In this document: piece after piece, positions 12,255 to 25,300 of the stretch | Numbering within the stretch: the stretch's first letter is position 1 | How the letters are laid out: each line of letters starts with the position of its first letter | Assembly (NCBI GenBank): GCA_048013815.1 | Contig: CM106585.1 | Location: forward strand, 1,674,001 to 1,738,000 | Direction: 5' to 3' | DNA length: 64,000 nt | Origin: Setoptus koraiensis | Taxonomy: Eukaryota > Arthropoda | Notes under the pieces: model-generated | The model's input: the letters and a program-made list of their open reading frames with translations, nothing else | Databases searched by the model: none | What the model was told of the DNA's origin: nothing | Made by a program: the position numbers and the translations under genes

Positions 12255-15200
12255 CAATCGTCAGCGGCAACAACAATCAACGATGACGCCCACCTAATCG
12301 TGACCCGGCGCGCCACTGGTCGACATTGATATCGTATCGTCTGTTGATTCGTCGGCTGATTGGAAGCTCGATCCAATGAGCATGGGCTGTCGGCAGTAAG
12401 CGCAGTGTAACTGCTGCCGTTGGTGCTCATCGGCCGGTATCAACTTTCACCTGTTTGCCAGCAAATGAGTGGCTTGTTTGATTGACTAGTCACACGGCCC
12501 AGTCAATCAAGTGACGATTGCTTGTGCGCAGGTGATTCCCGAAACTCAATCCTTCTCCCAGACAATTCTCCCGAATAATTCTAGCAGATAATTCTGCCAG
12601 ATAATTCCTACGAATGATCCCTACGAATTCGGATTCTACGGATTCTGCCGGGCGAGTCTTCCTCCAAATAATGCTCGCTCATTCGCACACGCAAATACGA
12701 TTGGGGCAACGCAGGTCGACCAGATCTGTGGATATACCAGACGTATCAGATCTGTGGATATACCAGACGTATCAGATCTGTGGCTATATCAAATATAGCA
12801 GACGAGGATGAGCCATGGCGCGTCTCGTCGGCGACCGTGTCTCGATATTGGTGCGACGGGTCATCGATGCGGTTGTGTTGGTGCTTTACGGTGCCCGGCG
12901 GTGTCTGGCCGGCGCACATCGGAGCGGCTTCTCGACGGGCGGCCCGCGTATGTGTGTGCGTTCATTAGCTGTTACGATAGATTGATTTCTCATTTTTTGT
13001 TTGCTTGCGGGCAAAAAATGAGCCCGCTCCATGTCTGGCCCGTCCGGTGTGTGTGTGTTGCGCAACCATTTGCATTCCATGCTGAAACAATGGAATTACC
13101 ATGGATCGAAATGAAGCGAACGCTGACCAATGGACAGTGGTCGCTTAACACCTCATTGGCACCTCACCTTTGCCAGGCTCTGCCACTCACTCACACATCG
13201 TCCATCATCGTTAGTTTGTGTTTTTATGCCGACACAAACTGCCTACCAACACATATCACACACACACACACACACACAACGTAACGTAACATATAATCGT
13301 ATACGTTTACGTAACCAACATAACAAAATATCAATGAAACGCGAACCAGCCAGCAACACCTTCGATCATCATGATTATAATCTCTTGCGCAACACAGATC
13401 AGCTGGCCGTGTGTTGTGGTCATTGTATTCATACGCACTGAGTAAGCGTCAAATGATAAATGATCCCGTTTACGACACACTCGTTCGCAGAGACACACTC
13501 GTTGGCGCAGACCGGACAAAGCAAAAGTCAATGCCTTTGTTCTTGACCAGCGGCCAGCATCATTAGCGGAAGCCGGCGGCCGAAGGTGTCACGAAGTTAT
13601 TGTTACAATAGACGGTCGATATCAAATCTCACAAATGATGATGTCGTGTAATGAGCGCCCATTTTTCGCACATGCGGCCCCAAGCTGCCGCGCGAGCCGC
13701 TCACTGTGAACGAGTTTACCAACACTCAACAATATTACATTATCGAACAGATAAATCATTTTGTATTATCTGGCCAGTGACATACGCCGGTCGCCGGTCA
13801 GTTTCGGGTCACCCGTTGGTTCGTGGTGGCCACAAACCAAGTGCAAGGCGGAGAGCGGAGAAAAGTGCAAAGCGGAGAGCGGAGAAAAGTGAAAAAAGTG
13901 CAAAAGTTATTTAAAGTGGCCAGTTCCGTCGCTCAGGCCGGCCCGCAATCGCCAGCGTTGTCCATTGAACGGCACTGGCAATTGTGAGACAAGTGCCAGC
14001 TGAGGGGAGCCAGAGACACACGGAGAGCGACACGGAGAGCGACACGGAGAGACACACGGAGAGACGGTCTCGCTCGGTGGCGCCCATTGTGTGCCGCTCG
14101 ACAAGCTAGATGGTCAACGCTGATACAAGACGAACCGTCGGTTTGCCAACGGTGAGTTATGTATCATCAATATTATTCAACAGCACCGACGATAATGATG
14201 ATAATCGGCGCACTGTTGGCTTCTCTGTTTGTCCGACAGACGCACAAACAGAGAAAGTGGCGCCAATGATTGAAATTTTCACTATTTGCCGGCCCGATAA
14301 ATGTGCGCGATAAATTTGCGGCCGCGAGCAGCCGCAAGTCGCCACAGGAGGTAGCGCGCACTCCATCTCCGGCTCAGTTGGAGTGGCCTCAAATTGAATC
14401 AATTCGCTCTTATGGTTTTATCATCATTTTTCCATCAGCATCGTCAACGAATCGTCAGCGGCCTCTTGCGTTCATGCCCGGCGATGTCAAACGATCTAAC
14501 GGATCACGGTTGGTACGAGCATCATTTGGCATGTTGGGCGGATCATGTGACGACGAGCGCCAGCAGTTGAGCGCAGGGCGCCAACGAGACGGACCGCGCT
14601 AACGAGCGGTCGCTAGTGACCACTGTCCGTGCCCGATAATAATAATAACAAGTGAGCTACTTTCGCCGGTTGTTGTGCCGGGCCGGAAAAGAAGAAGAAG
14701 AAGCCGAGAAACCGATAAGAGGATAATCGTGTGTGTGTGTGTGTGTATGGAGCAGCATCGGTGAGAAGCCGGGCCAGTCGGGCTGCACTTGGCCGTCGCT
14801 GGCCGCACTCGGCCGTGGTGGCGCCAACAAGCACAACGGCAGCCACTAATCTCTGATTATCCAATCAGACAGATCTAGATGGAGCTAGGTAGCGCAAGAA
14901 CAAGTTCACGTCGAATCGAGCCGAGCGAACAGATAATCTCGACCGTACTCTTGCGTACTGAGTACACACACCCGACATACGCGAGTGTATACATGCGAGC
15001 GCAAGATAAATGTCAAGCCTCTTATTTATTCTTTTGCCAATTCTTTCGACAACTGACGAAAGTCTGGCCAGCCCAATTTGAGGTTATGTGTGGCTCGCAT
15101 GAGAGAGAGAGAGAGAGAGAGGCTTAATGAGTGTGAGTATGAGATGATTATTATTAGCATGATAACCACAACAGCGGCTAGTAACAGCAACAACAACAAC

Positions 15201-18200
15201 AACAACAATGATTATGACCATCAGTCAATACAAGTGCGATACACACTCGCGCTGCCACTAGTCACTAGTGACTAGTTACTAGTGGCTAGTTACTAGTGGC
15301 TAGTAGTGTTAGCCACTGTTGGCAGTTGCGAGCTTGCGCCAGCTTAGTAAGCGAAAATCTTATGCAATGTGATTACAATAATTAAATTTCTCGGTCGCCC
15401 TTGCCTCGATAAATCGCTGCTCGGGCGTAGTTTTCGAGTTGTTCCAGTTGCCGCGCTTGCCGCGGTTTTGTTCGACTTGTCGTCGTGTTCGCTTTGAAAA
15501 AACTGACCCTTTCCATTCTGTTGCCTGTCGGACGGTCGGCTTGTCGCTGGCCGTTCCACTGTGCTTACTATTGGCGCAAGGTCCACTTCGTATAGGTCAG
15601 TGTTAACGTTTCATTTCCACCCTGGGCTTTGCGTGCTGCGTCTTGTCGGCTTCTTGTCGGCCGTCTTGCTTGTGCGGATGTTGCTGCTGCTGCTGCTGAT
15701 TGGTTTTGAAAAAAGTGGCGGCCATAATCTGTGCGAGCTGCTTCAATTTAAAACTGGACAATTTACCATCATTGGCGCTGTGCCGCTCATTAGCGTTGGC
15801 GTGCCGGGCGCCACTTGAGCCGGGCCACTCGTAGCCGGTGCCTTCCAGCAATTGGCCTAGATCATCTTTGACATTCATGAGATGCTTAAATGATTCTAAT
15901 AATTGCGCGCCATTTATATAGGGGCTTATGTTTGCGAACAGATTCTCCATGAGCAACAAATCGCTACCGCTGGTTTGCTGGCCAGCGGTTTGCTCTTGCT
16001 GGCCGGCGGCCACTGAGCGTCGTCTACGGCGTCGCCGGCCCGTCACCGTTGTCGAGGTGGGATTTGTCAAAAAATTGAGACCCTGTCCGTTTTGGTTGTT
16101 AAACAGCATCAAGAACAACAAAAAGAACGGGCTACCTAACACCAGAATGCCCAGTATGACGGCCAGCGCAACGCAAGCAATTTCGCCAATTGTGATACCG
16201 TGATCCCATTTTGACAATTCCTCTTTGTGATGATGATTGTGCTCGTGGCTGTTGTCCGCCTGCATCAGCTGATGGTGATGTATGGCGGCGGCGTCTAGCG
16301 GCGAGCCAAGCCCAGCAGAGTGATAATTGTATTGCGATTGGGGCGCCAGGTCGCTGCTGACGTAACTGGGCAGGGCGGCCATGCTATGATATGAACTGGT
16401 GTGTGCACTGTTTGACAGAGCGGGCGAATCAAGGTAATTGTATTGTTTGTTTGACGACGATACTCGCTGGTGCTGGTGCTGCTGATGATTGTGATGATGA
16501 TTGTGATTGGCGTGATTGAGTAATTGATTGCCGACGCCGCTAGTGGCCGAAGTGACAGGCTGATAATTAGTGGCGATATAGTGGCCAGCGTCAATTGGCG
16601 CCGATGATTGATGGTTGTTGGCGGCCGCCGCCGGCTGATAACTGTAATGGTCTACGCTAGATGGCTGGCTGGGCCCGTAATAATGCTCGTTCGCATAGTC
16701 CAAACTGGAGTCCACAAGCGCCGAATCGGGCGTCTCCAGCGCCAACAGGTGAGCGTCTGACAGCAGCGTCTGTTGCGCTGCCGCCGAGCCAACAGGTGAC
16801 TTTGGCCGGGCCGACAAATCGCGTCGACTGGTGGCCGCTTGCAACTGCTTAGGGGCCACAAGAGAGGAATATTTCGATGTGAGCGAACCAGATAAAGCAG
16901 CGTTCGAGTTGTAGCTGGTGGGATATTGGCGCGCCAAGCGGGCCTCGGCCAATGCCGAGTTGCTGTTGGCCATTGAGGCGTAACTGTAACTGGGCACCTG
17001 AGCGTGCTGCTCGCCACTATAAGTTGACTTTAGCGAGCTAGACATTTGCTGGTATTTGTCGTGATTATATTTGTCGGACAACGACGACAGTGAACCTGAG
17101 CTTGTTGCGCCAGTGTTAATGGCGGTCGAGTTAATTGTTGTGACGCTGCTCATTGTGACGCTGGGTGTTGTGGCCTGTGTTGTTGGCGACTCGTTAGAGT
17201 AAAATAAGTCGTTGGCGATGGGCGCCGAATAGTATTGCGTGTCCGTTGGGCTGACGTAATTGATTGGCGCTGCAGTTGATTTGTTGTTTGCAGCAGCATC
17301 GCCAACGTTGCTGCTGCTGCCGGCCGGATTGTCGTCGCTGGCTTGATTGTCGCGCTTAGTGAGCTGCATCTGAGCTGATTGCTGCTGCTGCTGCTGCATT
17401 CTCACCTGGTTCTGTAGCGCCTCAATGGCCGACGTGAGATCGTGCACACTGGACGAGTGGCGCAACGCATCGGACTCGTAATCGGCCAGGCAACTCGTCA
17501 GCGAGCTTGCAATCAATATCCAGCTCAAAATGACGGCCAAGCGTCTCCAGATGGTTGTCGCATTGTTGTTGCTGTTGCTGTTGCTGTTGATGGGCTTGTT
17601 GGCCACTGGCTGCTTGTCGCCAATTGTGGCGCGATCTCTCGATTTGCACCCGTTCATTTTGAACGTGTTGTTGTGGCTCTTAATTGGCGTCGATATTCTC
17701 TACGTCGCTACTGATATTATCTTCGCGTCGGTACTAGTATAACGCTATATGCAATATGTTTACTGTTTAATCTAATTTGTAATTGTAATTTGTTTGCGTT
17801 AGAGTCTAAATGTGAGTGTCTGTTGTCGATTGACTCTAATGACTTTGTTGGCAACTGCACTGTCCACTTGCACTGGCGGGCGATCAGGTGAAGATGATAC
17901 AAGTGGCGCGATCATGTGATCACTTCAAGGTCGAAACATAAAGTGAGCGATAAACGGCCAAATTGATATTGGTCAGCTTGCGTCAGCTTGTGAGTGTGTC
18001 GGCCGGAGTATAGGTAGAACGAGAGAGTGAACTTGCACTTGGTGCGATATGCGCGACAACACAATTTGACATTTAACAAGCCGTTTGACAGGCAAACAAA
18101 GGGCGCTTGTTTGCTCGTTTCGGGATCAGGGCCAAACGAGAGGCGAGTCCAGTTGACACTTTCTAATTTTAGCTTTCTTGCTAAAATCGCTCCCGCGCCT

Positions 18201-19301
18201 CTCACGCATATCAAGCGCCTCTCACGCATATCAAGCGCCTATCGAGCGCATATCAAGCCCATATCAAGCGCAGGCGACAAGACACACAAGAGTGGCGCCA
18301 CAAGTCGCCCATCACCTGTCAATCTATTGTATGTTGTTACTGTTTGTTTAGCGTGGCTGTTGTGTCGTCGCCGTTTTGTTGGGCCGGCATGCCGACACAA
18401 TGAGCGCCACAGGGTGGCCGCCCCAAGGCGTTCATTCTGTTTGTCACAGTGGTCCAATAATGGTCTCGTAGTGATCTAATAATGGTCTTGCAGTGATCTC
18501 AAAGTGATCTAATAATGGTCTAATAATGGTCTAATAATGGTCTGATAATGTCTTGATAATGGTCTAATGGTGGTGCAACAGTGCTGCAAAAGTGGTCTGA
18601 TTGTGTGCCAATCTGAACCAGATCTCGCAAGATTGTTTGTCACGCATATGGGCGCACATCGGCGCACATCGGCGCGCATGGGCCACATCAATCATCGCAG
18701 ACACGGTGCGATATTGTGTGTCGCCTCCCAGGCGAACAATTGATACTGTGACCAGTTGTCATCGACACTGTTGGCCGCTGCTGACCGCTGCTGGCTGTGA
18801 CGCAACAAGTGGCCGGCCGAGTGTCACTCACTTTCGTCCGCTCGTTTCGCCGGCAAACTTTCGGCCAATTGTCGGCGAACCTTGGCCACTTTCGGCCAAC
18901 TTTGGGCCATGCTGCACAATTGTTGGTGGCACACTCAAAACTTGCAAATATATCTGACTGTTGCGCAACATCTCACTGTTGCGCAACATCTCACTGCCAG
19001 CAACGTCTGACAGTTGCCAGCGAGAGCGGCACAGTTTTGAGTTGGGCCAAACCCATGGCACGGCCATAATTAATCATCATTACACCATCATATCGTGTGT
19101 GTGTGTGTGTGTCCATTTTGATATCTTATTATCATCATGACGATTATTATTATTAGTAGTAATTATTATCCACCCATTTGGACGGTGCGCGCATTATGCA
19201 GTGTTATCACATTAGCCGCTTCACTCTCTGGCCACACTCTCATGCAGCCACACAGTGGTTGCGTCACACAGTTTTACTCATGACAGTCGCTCCGTTCTGC
19301 T

Positions 19302-19368
<67 letters not shown>

Positions 19369-22300
19369 CGATTGCTCGCTCTCTCGATGGCTCGATGGCT
19401 CGCTCTCTCCAGATACCGGGCATTTGTTTCATTTCGTTATTTCGAATCGTCCTACTTGCCTGTCGCTATTAGTTAGTTCATTACTGCCAACTCTGCCTGG
19501 TCCAATTACAGCCAGCAGCAGCGCAATTGCCAGGCGAATCCGCATCACTTTTTGTGAGCTACATTACACACAAGACAAAGTTACATAAGACAAAGCGTCG
19601 CACAACAAAGAGGCGCACGCAATCACTGCGTATCCACACAAATCTCTCTGTTACCTGTCGGCCTTTTGGCGTGTCTCTCGCTCTGTCTTGCTCTCGGCTC
19701 TCAGCTCTCAGCTCTCGGCTGTGTGATTAATTAATTAGCTGGCATCTTTGCGCATCACGTGACTTCATTTGAGTCTCATGGCTCGCTTTTGTTTCCTCTG
19801 TCTCAATTTGCGTTATATTAATCAAAACTAAATTGACTCGCAGCGGCGGCACCGGCATCAGTCGGCTGAGAATTAATCAAGGGAACACACTGACACACGA
19901 ACACTGACACACGAACACTGACACTGGCCAACACTCAATGGTGCGAATAATAATATTGCATTACATTGGGCGGTGATCGTCATACACACTATTATCCTTT
20001 TAATATTCACCTGTTGTTGTCGTTGTTGTCGTCGTTGCTGTTGTTGTCGAAGTTGCTCACCTGTTGGCGTCAGCACCGTTGCACTGATTGAGTCATCAGC
20101 GCGCACTCAGTGTGCAATCAAATCAAGTCAGCCAGCTCGCATCGGCGGACGCCTCACGCCAGATGTCGCTGCTTCTTGCATACTGGCAAGACACGCAACG
20201 ATTGCCGGATTGTAACTGTAGCTTGTTAGCTGCAGGCCTATATGTGTAGCCTACTGTACCTGACTGACATGTACAAACTGGCATAGAGAAACGCGCAGAC
20301 AAACAGTCGTAGAAACAGTCGTATTTGGGGTATTTGTTAGTATGTTGTTACATAACCCAAGATGGCGATGTGCGCTCGTTGGTGTGTCAGCTGAGCTGTG
20401 TCACACACACACTGTGTTCGTTTGTTGCTGCTGTCAAGTGACTAGCGAGCGATCAAGTCAACATGCTGAATATGTATTACGCAATCGCCGCTATATGTGT
20501 CGCCGTTTGTATGTGCGTATGTTTGCTTGCTTGCACATGACATGACAGGGGCCATTTGATAGCTCGCAAGCTCGCTGTCTAATTAATGGGCGTCGGCCGC
20601 CGATATGGCCCGATAGCCACTAGGAGGCGCCCCAATGTATGATTGATATTGGGCGATAGTGGCGAGTGTGTGCGGCTCGTCGTCGTCGTGGTTGTCGTCG
20701 TCTTGACGTGCCACAAAACGATGACATGTATTACACAACATGACAGTTGTTGTTGTTGCCAGTTGAGGCAAAACTGTCGCTGTCAAAAGTTTTGACTCAA
20801 AAAGCGGCGACGCTCGCTAGCGAACGCCAACTAAAAGCCGCCAACAGCAACTAAAGGAGCATGTGAACTTGGCTGCTGATATTGTTTGCGCCATCCATTC
20901 TGAGATTATTATAATTTAAGGCAACCACAAAATCTCGTCTTGCTGCGTCTCGGCGGCGACTTGAGCCACGGCTCGGCATGTTTGAGTTTGAATGCGAATG
21001 CGAATTTGAATTTGATTCATATGAGACAGATATACTCGAAATGCTGCGAAATGCTGCAGTTTGTCTCGATGGGCGAGGTAGACGTGCGACCAAGTGACAA
21101 TCAACGTTTGATATTATACATCTAATATGCGCACTATCTAATATGTATACCATCTAATAGATAGTATCGCTGCAATTGCCTCGCTCAATTTCGCTGCTCG
21201 TTTGCATTGTTTGTTGGCCGCAAAGTCAGGTTCATCTCGCAATCTCTGTCACATCCACCAAAACTACTCAATATACACACACACACACAATTATATTGCG
21301 CTAATATTATACAGCTAAACTGAATTTCAATTTCAATTTGAATTTAGTTTTTACAGCGCCGCAATTCGAGGCGCACACAACTCGACAATTCGAGCTCCAA
21401 TTGCACCAATTCACACAGCCAATTCAATTCACTTGGGCTCATCAGCCAAATCCAACTTGGACCGTCTTGTGCCGTGATGCAATGGTGCTGCGATTCAGCG
21501 GTGTTGTGATGCAACGATGCTGCCATCCAATGATGCTGTGGGTGACATGTGACAACCGACAAGCCACTGGCACTATACAACAATGCCGCAATCATGCGAC
21601 AACGAAATATATTCATACATTTGGATATATATTTATATATATCCAAATATATATTTGTATTGAATTATCTATAATGTATGGTATAAACATGACGCGAAAT
21701 AGCGCAATGATGATGATGATGCAAACAACTTAATGAGCACACATAGATATGCGCTGTTCGAAGTCGCAAAATCGGGCGAAAGTTTATCATTGAGAACACA
21801 CATCCTGTCTGGCATCACTCATTGCGACACACATATAGCACGCATAAGATTTAGCTGTATTTAGCCAGTGGAACAAGAGAGAGAGAGAGATAGACAAAGT
21901 TTGGCGTCTTCACACTTAATTAGACTAGATCATCGAGCACGTTCATTGGCAATGTTCATGATCGACTCGACAGCAGCAACAGCAACAACAACGACAACAA
22001 CAGCAACAACGACGACGCCTAATCCCAATTAAGACACACAGATGGTGTTGCGACAGCACCATATGTGTCACTGTGACAATCTGCGCTCACTCGCGTCACC
22101 ATGGCAACATTATACTTGATACAGAGACTGACATACAGAGACAGTTTGTAAAATGACAAAGCTCACAGCGATGGTCACTTACTGCGATGAACAAAGTAAT
22201 TGTAGCATTGGTATCGTGTGTGTGTGTGTGTGTGTGTGTGTTAGGCCTTGGTGTGCGCAAACATAACATGACGTAACACATGATTGTTGATCTAATTAAG

Positions 22301-25300
22301 ATATGTTTTAATTATCATTTTAATCGCAACAGTGACAGCTACATCTACATGCAGCATGTAATGCCATTGTAAGAGTGCCGATTGTCAGTGTTAATGGCTG
22401 TTCGTTGCTAATCATTATTGAGAGATGTCATGTGGTAATGAATTGATTGCCTCTGGCTCTGAAGTGTCGCCCCTGAACATGCACTCACTTAAATTCTGTT
22501 AGATACACCATTCTGTTAGATCAACAGCACACAGGCTGACAAGAGATGAGATGATGCCGTGAACGACATGGCACCCACACATAATTATTATTTGCACACT
22601 CGCACTGGCGAGAGTTAGTTGAACAAGTGATTACATAATATTAATAATAATAATGGCGCCGCTAAAGAATTAGTAATTAAGTGTTGATTAGGTGTTATTT
22701 ATTTTATTTGTTCTTGTCTTTGTAGGTTGCGAGTGTGTGTGTGTGTGTGTGTGTGCGTGTGTGTGTAACCACGAAAGTAGGAAAGTGCACACGACAAGCC
22801 ATCGAGACAGCAACATGAATTATATTGATAATTGTTGCATTTAATTGCCATTAACTGCCAATTGCACAACTGCCAATTGAATGCATCAATTGGGCTATCG
22901 CTTGGCCACTATCACTGGGCTATCATCACTGAGCAACCAGGTGAGTGATAATGGCTAACTTAACTGGTGATTGTGCAATTCATTTTGAGTGTGTGTGTGT
23001 GTACCTAATCTAATAATCGTGCCAACACATAAGACTTGCACACATTCGTTTTGCTGGAGTGGTTGCATCATCAACAGGCAGCAGTTTCAGCGGCTTTGTT
23101 GCGCCAAATTGAATTATTATACAGGTAAACGTTACAAGATGCAAGTTACCTGTGGGCCACAAATTGTGGCTCGGCAGCAGCTTGCGCGCTTGCTGCATTC
23201 AGCTGACTGGTGAGAGAGCAGTGATTTAAATGAGTGACCGTGGTCACATTTAAGCGGCCACTGTTACAACAAGCAATATTAAAGTATATATTATACCTTG
23301 CGTATACTGAAACTTGTAAACCTTTAACTGTCGTGAGCCACACAACTGACCGGCTGATCATCAGCTGACTCAGGTGAGTCAGCTGATTGGGAAAGGGATC
23401 GAGCGAGACAAGCCAAGTGACAGAACGCACTAGCTGACGAGGCTTGTGAGCGCTGTCAAATGGCAACACCGGTGCAATAGATGAAAAATCATTAGCGACA
23501 TCCGTTCGACTTTATTACTATTATTACCTGGCTCCAGGCTACTGTGCAGCGTAGTGGTCAGCAGACACTGTCCGACACTGTCCGACACTGTTAGTCGCGA
23601 TTGTGCGCTTGTGCAACTGTGCATTTGTGCGCTGTACCAGAGTGTACCAGAGTATTGTGACCAGAGTTCGCTGACCAGAGCCCGCCGAGCAGACAGGCGC
23701 GGGTGCGCAGTGTGCCAAGCGAGCGCCACAAGGGCACACCAAGCGTGCAACAGGTGAGTCGCAAGTGTTACAGTTGCAGCTCACCTGTTGCACGCTTGTG
23801 GCCGGCATGTCAAGTGACGTATCAAGTAACAAGTTACATAACGGATGACTACTTTGTATGCTACACCCACCAGCATAACCGGCGCAACCAGCGTAACCGG
23901 CCCGGCACGTTAATGGCGCCACACACTTAATTAGAGGTCTGTATTGTCTGTAGTGTCTGGCCATCATACACATACTATGCTATGTGTACATGTAAGCGAG
24001 CTTGTGTGTTGCCGGCCAGTGTCCATTTACAGCTAGATTCTTACAACGAATTTCACAGTTGGATTTGCAGTCGGATTCGCAGTTAGAGGATAACTATGAA
24101 TGCTGTCGGCCGATGTGAGCGAGCCGCCAATTGGGCAAGTCAGTCGGCGCGAGCTCGCCGGCCAATTTGCGACAGGCGACAGGCAACAACGCAGAAGCAG
24201 ACGCAGACCCAAACAGCGACTGTCACTGTTAAACTGTCGCTCTATCTATGGCATTCCTCACGACACAAACTCAATGATGCGGGTTACGTAACTCTTATCA
24301 TCTTCATCCGGTGCCGCCCATGAGATGACATCTCGGCCACTCACTACCTGTTGCCTGTACGTCATCGTTGGCGTCGTTGTTGTCGCTGCTGTCGCTGCTG
24401 TCGGTGTCGTCGTTGCTGTCGTTGTTGCTGTCGTTGTTGCTGTCGTTGCCGTTGCTGTTGGCCGGCCGACTGACTGACTGACTGACTATTATGCGATCGC
24501 CCACTCACGCCGAACGCACGGCCGCAGGTCTGGCCGCGTCGTGTGTGCAAACACTCGAGCTGCGATTCACAATTGTTGCTTCTTCACTGCTCACTTTGAA
24601 TTCTATTAGAATATAATGGAAGCGGCGGCGGTTTTGTTTGATTGGTCAGCGCGTCAGTCTGACTTGCAACATCCGAGTCCGAGTCTGAAGTTCAGACTCT
24701 GAACGTTCGAACTCAAACTCAAGCTCCACTGCGACTCCGAACGCGAACGAGAATGCGAATTCGAACGCGAATTCGAACGCGAACAAGAATTCCAAGTCGG
24801 ACTCGGACGAAGAATGCGAACGGCGGCGTCGTGCGCGCAACTGGGCCGGTCGCAACTTTCGTTTGCTCTGTTCGCGCAACAACCTGATCGGATAATGTTA
24901 ATTTGTTGCCGGGCGAGCAATTGCAGCCACGGAACAACAGCACGGCAGCGGCGAGCACAGAAATTAGAGTAGTTTGCCACCGCCGCCGCCGTTGCTGCTG
25001 CCAGACAGCACACATTTTGCACCATTTATGACGCCACTAAATCCAATGTTTACCCTGCCATTTATTTCCACTGTGTGCGGCACACTGTGCGCACCGATTG
25101 CGCAACGCGCTCATCAGCCAACTGTTGCGCTGACAAACAGTGGGCAACACCGACGGCACGGCCAACAACAACAACAACAACAATCTGTTGTTGGCCTAGC
25201 TTGCCAGCGAATTGTTGCTACAAGCTCGACAAGCTGCGGGGGCAACACACACACACACACACGCACCAATTATGGCGCGCCCCAATGGCGGACGGACGCT

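Noticed and set aside
18027-18479. 150-codon plus-strand frame in the SoxF intron
   Set aside because: It has no recognisable domain, lies over tandem CTCACGCATATCAAGCG repeats and has a competing frame on the other strand.
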